A stretch of 5,948 nucleotides of DNA from DASPFV01 sp035620975 (GTDB lineage: Bacteria; Acidobacteriota; Vicinamibacteria; Vicinamibacterales; 2-12-FULL-66-21), in NCBI GenBank assembly GCA_035620975.1, contig DASPFV010000158.1:1-5948 (forward strand). Reading direction: 5' to 3'. The notes under the pieces were generated by a model, which saw only the letters and a program-made list of their open reading frames with translations, was not told where the DNA came from and made no database searches. Position 1 is the first letter of the stretch, and each line of letters opens with the position of its first letter. The translations under genes and the position numbers were made by a program. Positions 1 through 5,948 of the stretch are shown here, in pieces.

Positions 1-185
1 TCTTCCCACATGCGGGAGATGTTATCAAGCGGCGCTGCGTGCCGCCGGCACCCTTCCCGGGACGTTCGTCCCAGGACCCGTTACGCGCTCGCCGCTGCCC
101 GCGGTCAGCCAGACTCACATCGACGACCGACGCCGTCCACATTCCCGATCAGATCCTGTTCGACCTCGGCGACAATGGGCTCACT

Positions 186-1541
186 ATGCGCAGGCTGTTG
201 ACTGCACTGGCGGGCCTGACCCTGGCGATCGGCCCGCTGCCGCTCAGCGCCCAGGCACCGGGGCCGCGACTCACCGTGCCATACACGGAGTTCACGCTCG
301 ACAACGGCCTCCACGTCATCCTCCACCGCGACACGAGCGTGCCGACGGTTTCGGTCAATGTCTGGTATCACGTGGGATCGGGCAGCGAAAAGCCCGGACG
401 CACGGGCTTCGCGCATCTCTTCGAGCATCTGATGTTCGAAGGGTCGAAGCACGTGCCGGAGGGTGCCTTCGACTCCTGGCTCGAGGCGGCCGGCGGCAGC
501 AACAACGGCTCGACCAACGTGGATCGCACCAACTACTTCATCGACATTCCGTCGAGCGCGCTGGAGCTGGCGCTCTTTCTGGAATCGGATCGCATGGCGT
601 ACCTGCTCGACACGATGACGCCGGCGCGCGTCGACGGCCAGCGCGACGTCGTGAAGAACGAGCGACGGCAGAGCTACGAGAACCAGCCGTATGGAATGGC
701 CTTCCTGACGCTCTCGGAGCTGCTCTATCCCGCGAATCACCCCTACAGCTGGCCGACCATCGGATCGATGGAGGATCTGTCGGCTGCGACCCACGAAGAC
801 GTCCGGGAGTTCTTCAAGACCTACTACGCGCCCAACAACGCGAGCCTGGTGATCGCCGGCGACATCGACCTCGAGCACACGCGGACGCTGGTCGAGAAGT
901 GGTTCGAGGAGGTCCCCCGCGGGCCGTCGGCGCCGCCCCTCGCTCCGCCGGCGGCAGCGCTGACCGACGTGAAGCGCCACACGCTCACGGACCGGGTGCA
1001 GCTGCCCCGGCTCTATCTCGCGTGGCACACGCCGGCGTATTTCCAGGCCGGCGATGCGGCCATGGATATCGCCGCCCACCTGCTGTCCGGCGGCAAAAAC
1101 GCCCGCCTCTACCGTCGCCTCGTGTACGAGCTGCAAATCGCGCAGGACGTCACGGCGCTTCAGCTGTCGAGGGCCCTCGGCAGCGTCTTCCTGATCATGG
1201 CCACGGCGCGACCCGGACAGACGCTCGAGAAGATTCAGGCCGTCATCGACGAGGAGCTCGACGCGTTGCGCGCGGCACCGGCCGACGACCGTGAGATGAC
1301 ACGCACCCTCAACCAGATCGAAGCCGACTTCTATCGCCGCATGGAGCGGGTCGGCGGGTTCGGCGGCAAGGCCGACCAGTTGAACGGCTACTACACGCGG
1401 ACGGGCATGCCCGACTACTTCGAGGAGGACCTGTCACGCTATCGCGCGCTGAGCGCCGAGGACGTTCGATCCGCGGTGCGCCGGTACCTGCCCAGGGACC
1501 GCCGCGTCGAGCTGTCCGTCGTCCCGGAGAGCCAGCAGTGA
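186..1541 (+). CDS. Secreted M16 family zinc peptidase, catalytic (HxxEH) subunit
   Basis: This is a 451-residue M16 (pitrilysin / processing-peptidase-like) zinc metallopeptidase, probably periplasmic, that degrades or processes peptides. The inverted zinc motif HLFEH is visible: His77 and His81 would bind zinc and Glu80 would be the general base. Glu159, in a VVKNERR segment 78 residues downstream, fits the third ligand. The N-terminal M16 domain spans about 32-180 and the C-terminal M16 domain about 190-370. Where active M16 partners carry the Arg...Tyr substrate-binding pair, this protein has Val313 and Gln320, so it probably needs a partner, and the next gene supplies one. The ATG at 186 was chosen because it starts directly with a signal peptide (MRRLL, a hydrophobic stretch, then an AQA cleavage site near residue 24). 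The frame stays open upstream to the window edge, but that part looks non-coding. The ribosome site is weak (GGGC at 177-180). Length is typical for the two-subunit M16B type. The family call is secure; the substrate is unknown. Confidence 0.93.
   Translation: MRRLLTALAGLTLAIGPLPLSAQAPGPRLTVPYTEFTLDNGLHVILHRDTSVPTVSVNVWYHVGSGSEKPGRTGFAHLFEHLMFEGSKHVPEGAFDSWLEAAGGSNNGSTNVDRTNYFIDIPSSALELALFLESDRMAYLLDTMTPARVDGQRDVVKNERRQSYENQPYGMAFLTLSELLYPANHPYSWPTIGSMEDLSAATHEDVREFFKTYYAPNNASLVIAGDIDLEHTRTLVEKWFEEVPRGPSAPPLAPPAAALTDVKRHTLTDRVQLPRLYLAWHTPAYFQAGDAAMDIAAHLLSGGKNARLYRRLVYELQIAQDVTALQLSRALGSVFLIMATARPGQTLEKIQAVIDEELDALRAAPADDREMTRTLNQIEADFYRRMERVGGFGGKADQLNGYYTRTGMPDYFEEDLSRYRALSAEDVRSAVRRYLPRDRRVELSVVPESQQ
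1526..1531 (+). promoter_or_regulatory. Ribosome binding site for the second M16 gene
   Basis: GGAGAG lies 6 bases before the GTG at 1538, inside the last codons of the upstream gene. Together with the GTGA overlap it supports the GTG as the start and suggests translational coupling of the two subunits. Confidence 0.65.
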
Positions 1542-3010
1542 GGCCTCGCGACGACGCCCGCGCGATCGTGCGCGATGCCACCGCATTCGCGATTGCCCTG
1601 ATGCTGGTGGGTGGCCCGGCGCTGGCCCAGAAGCCCGACCGGTCTTCCCCACCCAGGCTGGCGCCACCGCCGCCGCTGACCCTGCCGGCAGTCCAGAAGC
1701 ACCGCCTGTCGAACGGACTCCAGGTGTGGATCGTCGAGCAGCACGAAGTGCCGATGGTGCAGATCAACCTCATCGTACGAGCCGGTAGCGCGGTGGATCC
1801 CGCGGGCAAGTACGGGATCGCGGCGATGACGGCCAGCATGCTCGATGAGGGCGCCGGCGGCAGGTCGGCGCTGGAGCTTGCCGACGCCGTCGAGTTCCTC
1901 GGGGCCGATCTGAGCACGACGAGCACGTTCGACTATTCGGCCGTACGGCTCTCGACACCAGTCACGAAGTTGAGCGAGGCCCTCCCGCTGATGGCCGACG
2001 TCGTCATGCGCCCGACGTTCTCCCCCGGCGAGCTCGAGCGCCTCCGCAAGGAACGGCTCACGCGCCTGCTCCAGGCGCGTGACGATCCCGCGGCGATCAT
2101 GGACCTCGCGTTTCCGCGGCTGGTATTCGGCCGCACCCATCGGTACGGCACGGCTGACGGCGGCGGCGAAGCCGAGGTCAGGGCCATGACGCCGGACGAC
2201 GTGCGGGCGTTCCATGCGGCGTACTACCGTCCTGAGCACGCCACGCTGCTGGTGGTGGGCGATATCACGGCGTCCGGCATCATGCCCCTGCTGGAGCAGA
2301 CGTTCGGGGCCTGGAAGCCGCCGTCCGCAGGCGGCGCGAAGGTGACGCCGCTCCCGGCGGCCGCGCAACTGCGGGAGCGGCGGCTCTACATCATCGACAA
2401 GCCGGGCGCGGCGCAATCACAGATTCGCATCGGCTGGGTCGGCGTCCCGCGCTCGACTCCGGACTACCCGACGCTGCAGGTGCTCAACACGATTCTCGGC
2501 GGATCGTTCACGTCGCGGCTGAACACGAACCTGCGCGAGACGCATGGCTATGCCTACGGCGCGTTCTCGGTGTTCGAAGAGCGCATCTCGCCCGGAACCT
2601 TCTCGGCGCGTGCCGGCGTGCAGACCGACAAGACCGCCGAGGCCGTTCGCGAGTTCTTCAACGAGTTCGGCCGGATCCGCGAGCCGATCCCCGGCGACGA
2701 GCTCGACAAGGCGAAGAACTACGTCGCACTGGGCTTTCCCGCCGAGTTCGAGACCACCGGCGATTTCGCGCGCAAGCTGGAGGAGCAGGTCGTGCACGAC
2801 CTGCCCGAAGGCTATTTCGGCGAATACATGCGCGCGATCACGACGGTCACAGGCCCCGGTGTCGAGAGGGCCGCGGCGCAGCACATTCAGCCGGAGCGGT
2901 TCGCGGTGGTGATCGTCGGCGATCGCAAGGTCATCGAACAGCCCGTCCGGGCGCTGAAGCTCGGACCCGTCGACGTGCTCACGGTCGAAGACGTGCTGGG
3001 GAAACCCTGA
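1538..3010 (+). CDS. Secreted M16 family protein, non-catalytic R/Y subunit
   Basis: This 490-residue M16-family protein has a degenerate zinc site and is the probable partner of the upstream peptidase. Where HxxEH should stand, the sequence reads GIAAMTASML, so the three key positions are Ala96, Ala99 and Ser100. It therefore cannot bind zinc in the usual way. The C-terminal half keeps the glycine-rich strand GGSFTSRLN and the LRETHGYAYG segment, giving the Arg333/Tyr340 pair that in other M16 enzymes holds the substrate backbone. Domains: M16 N-terminal about 50-195, M16 C-terminal about 205-385, then a helical tail. A signal peptide is evident (hydrophobic 14-26, ALA cleavage site at 28-30), followed by a Pro-rich linker (38-50). 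The start is GTG; it overlaps the previous stop by four bases (GTGA) and follows a good GGAGAG. The two genes very likely form one operon and a heterodimer, as known for mitochondrial processing peptidase and for the Sphingomonas SPH2681/SPH2682 pair. The family call is secure; the heterodimer is inferred. Confidence 0.93.
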   Translation: MRPRDDARAIVRDATAFAIALMLVGGPALAQKPDRSSPPRLAPPPPLTLPAVQKHRLSNGLQVWIVEQHEVPMVQINLIVRAGSAVDPAGKYGIAAMTASMLDEGAGGRSALELADAVEFLGADLSTTSTFDYSAVRLSTPVTKLSEALPLMADVVMRPTFSPGELERLRKERLTRLLQARDDPAAIMDLAFPRLVFGRTHRYGTADGGGEAEVRAMTPDDVRAFHAAYYRPEHATLLVVGDITASGIMPLLEQTFGAWKPPSAGGAKVTPLPAAAQLRERRLYIIDKPGAAQSQIRIGWVGVPRSTPDYPTLQVLNTILGGSFTSRLNTNLRETHGYAYGAFSVFEERISPGTFSARAGVQTDKTAEAVREFFNEFGRIREPIPGDELDKAKNYVALGFPAEFETTGDFARKLEEQVVHDLPEGYFGEYMRAITTVTGPGVERAAAQHIQPERFAVVIVGDRKVIEQPVRALKLGPVDVLTVEDVLGKP

Positions 3011-3099
3011 CGGCCGGGGCGTCGCGCGCGTCACGAGCCTGGCCGCGTTGCGAGCCCCCGACCGTGAGACAACGGCCTTCGGCGCCAGCCTGCCAGTCC

Positions 3100-3591
3100 T
3101 CAGGCATACTGCATCGCGGGCAGTCCCGCGTGCTTCCTGAGGAGCGCCAGCTGCCCGATGTGATAGCTGTCGTGCTGCACGAAGAACGCCAGCAGGCTCA
3201 GCCCCGTCGGGTCGGGTATCGGCAGTGGAAAAGGCGAAGCGATGGGTGCGTCCAGCTCCGCGGCCGTCATGTCGGCAAGCCGATCGCGAAGGGCGTGGGA
3301 GGCCATGGTCCACGCACGCTGCATCTCCGACAGCGGTGGAAACCGCTTCACGTCTTCGATGCCGCGCGCGTTCTCCAGGCAAGCGGCGAGCGGGCTCGCG
3401 CACTCGGCGCCGAACAGCTTCAGCAGGTAGAAGCGAGCCTCGGTGACATGAGCCGCCACGAACGCGACGTGGTTCGTCGAGGGCGACGGCCGCAGTGCAG
3501 CCATCTCGTCGGTGAGGCCCTCCAGGCAGTTCCGGAAGAGCCTCGTATTGAGGCGAAGAATCTCTGTCAACGGCGCGATGCGAGGATCCAT
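3100..3591 (-). CDS. DinB-like four-helix protein with probable His-based metal site
   Basis: This 163-residue cytoplasmic protein resembles the DinB / YfiT-like superfamily, whose members form four-helix bundles with a metal bound by three histidines. Some members are thiol-dependent transferases or hydrolases; most have no known reaction. Likely ligands are His48 (AAHVTEARFYLL) and the HxxxH of HDSYHIGQLALLRKHAG, His140 and His144. The closing helix with HxxxHxGQL is the strongest signature. No signal peptide or membrane segment is seen. A GTG at 3603 would add four residues, but I prefer the ATG at 3591: GGAGAG stands 4 bases before it, and that site would lie inside the coding region if the GTG were used. 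The gene is convergent with the M16 operon (89-base gap, no clear terminator) and divergent from the cytochrome-PQQ gene, so it is its own transcription unit. It is not related to DNA polymerase IV, which is also named DinB. The specific function is unknown. Confidence 0.85.
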   Translation of the reverse strand: MDPRIAPLTEILRLNTRLFRNCLEGLTDEMAALRPSPSTNHVAFVAAHVTEARFYLLKLFGAECASPLAACLENARGIEDVKRFPPLSEMQRAWTMASHALRDRLADMTAAELDAPIASPFPLPIPDPTGLSLLAFFVQHDSYHIGQLALLRKHAGLPAMQYA

Positions 3592-3595
3592 GGTG

Positions 3596-3601
3596 CTCTC
3601 C
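3596..3601 (-). promoter_or_regulatory. Ribosome binding site deciding the DinB-like start
   Basis: Read on the minus strand this is GGAGAG, 4 bases before the ATG at 3591 (GGAG is 6 bases away). It favours that ATG over the GTG at 3603, whose own upstream sequence has no purine-rich site. Confidence 0.6.
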
Positions 3602-3706
3602 ACGACGGCGCAACGCGTTCCGCAGCAGAGTCATCGTGCGGTGAAGTCACGGCCCGCGGTGCCCGTCGGTCTGGTCGACGTGCGGAGTGCCAGCGTCGCC
3701 GGCTGC

Positions 3707-3712
3707 AGTGTA
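3707..3712 (-). promoter_or_regulatory. Weak -10-like hexamer for the DinB-like gene
   Basis: The minus strand reads TACACT, matching four of six bases of TATAAT. It would give a leader of roughly 110 bases before the ATG at 3591. No recognisable -35 element stands 16-18 bases upstream, so this is only a candidate. Confidence 0.2.
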
Positions 3713-3753
3713 ACGCACTCTGCGTGAGCGGCACGACTGATGCTGCATGTGTG

Positions 3754-3866
3754 ACGGGACGCCGATGAACGCAGATTCACGCGGATCCATCTGCCACGGG
3801 ACGCTGAACGCGGCTTCACGCGGATCTTGGTCACGGGACGCGGATGAACCCGGATTCACACGGATC
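3754..3866. repeat. Three degenerate direct repeats built from a 10-bp-phased octamer
   Basis: The units are 3754-3787, 3796-3826 and 3833-3866 (34, 31 and 34 bases). Each begins ACGGGACG and ends CGGATC; the separators are 8 and 6 bases. Inside a unit an octamer close to ACGCNGAT occurs three times at exactly 10-bp spacing (unit 1: 3759, 3769, 3779; unit 3: 3838, 3848, 3858). The linkers are GA and then TC, which also gives TGAA...TTCA inverted symmetry. Unit 2 is the same pattern with three bases lost from its first octamer. Similar CACGGAT/CGCGGAT-type heptamer clusters are, from memory, common between genes in environmental bacterial genomes, so this may be a local copy of a dispersed repeat. 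A regulatory role for the gene starting 54 bases downstream is possible but not shown. Confidence 0.88.
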
Positions 3867-3873
3867 CGATCCG
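3861..3873. promoter_or_regulatory. Small palindrome CGGAT-3-ATCCG at the repeat edge
   Basis: Five-base perfect arms flank a three-base centre. The left arm is the last CGGAT of repeat unit 3. The palindrome lies 34 bases upstream of the possible -10 box of the cytochrome-PQQ gene, a position suitable for an operator or activator site. It could equally be a by-product of the repeat sequence. Confidence 0.3.
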
Positions 3874-3907
3874 ACCCGCGAACGATGCGTTCGCGTCGGC
3901 GCCGTAG

Positions 3908-3913
3908 TAGAGT
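3908..3913 (+). promoter_or_regulatory. Possible -10 box (TAGAGT) implying a leaderless transcript
   Basis: TAGAGT fits the TANNNT pattern of bacterial -10 elements and ends 6 bases before the ATG at 3920. A transcript from it would begin at or next to the start codon. This fits the lack of a good ribosome binding site in front of that ATG. No convincing -35 hexamer is visible at the usual spacing, so support is limited. Confidence 0.3.
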
Positions 3914-3919
3914 TCTGGC

Positions 3920-5884
3920 ATGCGCGGCGATTCACGTATCGCACATGCGGCAGGTCTCGTTCTCGCGATCGCCATCACCGCCCGCGGACTGGCGGGACAG
4001 GACGAGAAGACCACCGAGGCGGCCAGACTGAAGAACCCTGTCGCACCCACGCCCGAATCGCTCGCGGCCGGCAAGCTCGCCTACGATGCCAACTGCGCGG
4101 CCTGTCACGGCCCCATGGCGCAGGGCGCGGTGCAGGCCGGGATCGCCCTCTCGATCATCGCAGAGCAGGGCGGCAGGCAGGCGCCCGACCTGACCGACGA
4201 CCAGTGGGACCATGGCTCGACCGACGGCGAGATCTACACCGTCACCAAGCGGGGCATCCCGCCGACGATGATGGCCGGGTGGGACGGACGGATTCCGGAC
4301 ACCGAGATCTGGAGCATCGTCAACTACCTTCGGGCGCTTGCCGCGAAGACGGCCGTCACGCCCGCGCCGGCGGCCGCCGCCGACCCGACGCCACGGCAGG
4401 CGCTCGAGCTGGCTGATTACGTCCAGATGCCCGTGACGGGGGAACCGGGCGGAGAGAACACGCGGGGGCTGCTGGCGCGCGTGAATGTCCTGCGTGATGA
4501 ACCGGGTGGCCGCAGGTTCTTCGTCAACGACCAGAACGGACCGCTGTACATCCTCGACAAGCAGACCAGACGGTTCACGACGTACCTCGACTTCAACGGC
4601 CGCGACGGCAACCCCGGCCTGTTCCCGAAGCTGACCTTCGATAGAAACCTCGCGACCGGCCTGATCAACTTCATCTTCGATCCAGACTACGCACGCAACG
4701 GCGTCTTCTACACGATGCACATGGAGGACCCGACCACGGACGGGACGCCTGATCCAAAGCCGGGCGTCGTCCCTGGTCTCGATCTCTCCGCCTATCGCAC
4801 CACGCCGGCGATTCCCACGCCGGCACAGCCTGGCGCGGTCATCAACCGCGAAACCGTGCTGATCGAGTGGATGGACCGCGACATCTCGAACACGACGTTC
4901 GAGGGCACCGCTCGCGAGCTGATGCGGCTCCAGCAACCGCTCCCCATTCACCCCCTCGGCGAGTTCACGTTCATGCCGTCAGCGAAGCCGGGCGATCCCG
5001 ACTGGCGCGTCATGTACCTCGGGAGCGGCGACGCGGGAACCGGTGAGCAGCGCGATATCCGCCGCCTGAACCCGCAGCGGCTCGACACTCTCGTCGGCAA
5101 GATCCTGCGCATCGTGCCGGACCTGCGCGAGCACACCGCCACGAGCAGCGTGAGCGGGAACGGGCGGTATCGGATCCCGGACGACAACCCGTTCGTCGAG
5201 TTCCAGGGCGCACGGAAGGAAATCTGGGCGGTGGGGCTGCGCAACCCCCATCGACTGATCTGGGTCGCCGAATCCACCCGACCGGGCACACCGCGGCTGC
5301 TCGCGTTCAACATCGGCCTCACGGCGTGGGAAACCGCGGTGCTCGTCGACAAAGGGGCGAACTACGGGTATCCGCTGCGCGAGGGCCCGCAGGCGATGAC
5401 CTCCGAAGGCATGGCCGCGGTACCAGCCGATGACAGAATCCCGTGGCAGATCACCGGCACGGTGACTCGCGGGATGGTCAGGCCGACCTATCCCGTCATT
5501 GCCTACCCGCATACCTCCAGATTCGGCGACGCAATCGCCAACGGAGTCGTGTACCGCGGCAGCCGGATCCCGGCGCTGAAGGCCAGGCTCCTCTTCGGCG
5601 ACATCACGACGGGCCGCATTTGGTACGCCGAGATCGCCGACGTGCTGCGGGCGGACGATGGCGATCCCGCAACGCTTGCGCCGATTCACGAGATTGACGC
5701 CGGCCTTCGTCGGCTGGCCGAAGAGAGGTTCCGGGCGCGGGGCGGCGGCGATACCCTGCCGGGCGCCGCAGCCATCGCAGGCCGCGGGCGGGTGGACATG
5801 CGCTTCGCCGAGGATCACGACGGAGAGCTCTACATCCTGACGAAGAGCGACGGCATGATTCGGCAGGTGGTGGGCTTCAGGTAG
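3920..5884 (+). CDS. Exported cytochrome c - PQQ sugar dehydrogenase-like (GSDH family) fusion
   Basis: This 654-residue protein is probably a periplasmic quinoprotein oxidising a sugar or related alcohol/aldose and passing electrons to its own haem. An N-terminal signal is likely (hydrophobic 11-21). Residues about 45-142 form a class I cytochrome c domain: haem site CAACH (Cys59, Cys62, His63), and Met118 (or Met117) in the PPTMMAGW segment as probable axial ligand. An Ala/Pro-rich linker (143-160) leads to a six-bladed propeller of the glucose/sorbosone dehydrogenase family (about 165-654). Family marks are DPDYARNGVFY (254-264), a candidate catalytic His344 in IHPLGEFTF, LVGKILRI followed by YRIPDDNPF (391-425), GLRNP (439-443), GANYGYPLREG (479-489) and GVVYRG with FGDITTGRIWY (542-569). 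The ATG at 3920 is chosen because the export signal begins there; its ribosome site is poor. About 40 extra residues (270-312) follow an early propeller strand. The fold assignment is strong; substrate and PQQ binding are inferred. A non-enzymatic propeller remains possible. Confidence 0.88.
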   Translation: MRGDSRIAHAAGLVLAIAITARGLAGQDEKTTEAARLKNPVAPTPESLAAGKLAYDANCAACHGPMAQGAVQAGIALSIIAEQGGRQAPDLTDDQWDHGSTDGEIYTVTKRGIPPTMMAGWDGRIPDTEIWSIVNYLRALAAKTAVTPAPAAAADPTPRQALELADYVQMPVTGEPGGENTRGLLARVNVLRDEPGGRRFFVNDQNGPLYILDKQTRRFTTYLDFNGRDGNPGLFPKLTFDRNLATGLINFIFDPDYARNGVFYTMHMEDPTTDGTPDPKPGVVPGLDLSAYRTTPAIPTPAQPGAVINRETVLIEWMDRDISNTTFEGTARELMRLQQPLPIHPLGEFTFMPSAKPGDPDWRVMYLGSGDAGTGEQRDIRRLNPQRLDTLVGKILRIVPDLREHTATSSVSGNGRYRIPDDNPFVEFQGARKEIWAVGLRNPHRLIWVAESTRPGTPRLLAFNIGLTAWETAVLVDKGANYGYPLREGPQAMTSEGMAAVPADDRIPWQITGTVTRGMVRPTYPVIAYPHTSRFGDAIANGVVYRGSRIPALKARLLFGDITTGRIWYAEIADVLRADDGDPATLAPIHEIDAGLRRLAEERFRARGGGDTLPGAAAIAGRGRVDMRFAEDHDGELYILTKSDGMIRQVVGFR

Positions 5885-5923
5885 ACCGGACCTGCAATCG
5901 GTACGGCCGCCGGCTTTCTGGTC

Positions 5924-5929
5924 TACACT
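5924..5929 (+). promoter_or_regulatory. Weak -10-like hexamer downstream of the last gene
   Basis: TACACT lies 40 bases after the stop of the cytochrome-PQQ gene and points out of the window. It could serve a gene beginning beyond 5948. No -35 element is recognisable, and no terminator hairpin with a T-run is seen in 5885-5948. Confidence 0.15.
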
Positions 5930-5948
5930 TCGGCCCAGTTCGAAGCCC

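Larger units (their letters stand above)
3592..3919. other. Divergent intergenic region (328 bases)
   Basis: This region separates the DinB-like gene (minus) from the cytochrome-PQQ gene (plus). From left to right it holds the ribosome site and probable leader of the DinB-like gene (3592-3706), a weak minus-strand -10-like hexamer (3707-3712), unassigned sequence (3713-3753), three degenerate direct repeats (3754-3866), a short palindrome (3861-3873) and a possible plus-strand -10 box (3908-3913). Short open frames cross it, but they start inside the repeats or lack family features, and I do not regard them as genes. Confidence 0.7.

Noticed and set aside
10..201. Small open frame at the left edge
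   Set aside because: Arg/Ser/Pro-rich, overlaps the M16 start, has no ribosome site or family resemblance, and all three plus frames are open here by chance.
105..1136. Long minus-strand open frame opposite the first M16 gene
   Set aside because: It is Arg/His/Val-rich with no domain features and mirrors a well-supported peptidase gene, as expected in high-GC DNA.
1439..2416. Long minus-strand open frame opposite the second M16 gene
   Set aside because: Arg-rich, low-complexity composition, no family resemblance, and fully antisense to a recognised gene.
3011..3099. Bidirectional terminator between the convergent genes
   Set aside because: Only short stems were found (for example GACG/CGTC at 3009-3023), with no T-run on either strand.
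2417..3634. 405-residue minus-strand frame overlapping the DinB-like gene and the M16 gene
   Set aside because: It uses a different frame from the DinB-like gene, has no recognisable motif, and crosses two better-supported genes.
3754..3866. Possible CRISPR array
   Set aside because: There are only three units, the repeats are degenerate, and the gaps of 6-8 bases are far too short for spacers; no cas genes are nearby.
3844..4416. 190-residue plus-strand frame starting in the repeats
   Set aside because: It is out of frame with the haem-PQQ gene, Arg/His/Gly-rich, and lacks the cytochrome motif that the correct frame shows clearly.

Overview
The window is high-GC DNA (about two thirds G+C by eye) with strong third-position GC bias and long spurious antisense frames, which is normal for such genomes. 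It has four intact genes: a tandem pair of secreted M16 zinc-peptidase-like proteins, a DinB-fold protein on the other strand, and a secreted cytochrome c / PQQ-sugar-dehydrogenase-like fusion. The GC content, the heterodimer-type M16 pair, the DinB protein and the haem-PQQ propeller protein suggest a soil or environmental Acidobacteriota (Vicinamibacteria-like) or a similar high-GC Gram-negative. That assignment is inference. No rRNA, tRNA or other taxonomic marker is present.

Layout: 1-185 is upstream sequence with no recognised gene. 186-1541 (+) and 1538-3010 (+) are the M16 pair, joined by a GTGA start/stop overlap and almost certainly one operon. The first protein has the zinc site (HxxEH) but lacks the Arg/Tyr substrate-binding pair. 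The second has the Arg/Tyr pair but no zinc site. Together they look like two halves of one periplasmic peptidase. 3011-3099 is a short convergent gap with no convincing terminator. 3100-3591 (-) encodes a DinB-like four-helix protein with a likely three-His metal site.

3592-3919 is a 328-base intergenic region between divergent genes. It holds three degenerate direct repeats, each built from an octamer repeated every 10 bp, then a small palindrome, then a possible -10 box so close to the next ATG that the transcript may be leaderless. 3920-5884 (+) encodes the exported haem-PQQ fusion, a probable periplasmic sugar or aldose-type oxidase passing electrons to its own cytochrome domain. 5885-5948 is downstream sequence with at most a weak promoter for a gene beyond the window.

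The three transcription units have no obvious pathway in common, although three of the four proteins carry export signals. No mobile element, CRISPR array, RNA gene or defence system is visible. The most unusual non-coding structure is the 10-bp-phased repeat cluster. The best-supported functional story is the complementary M16 pair.
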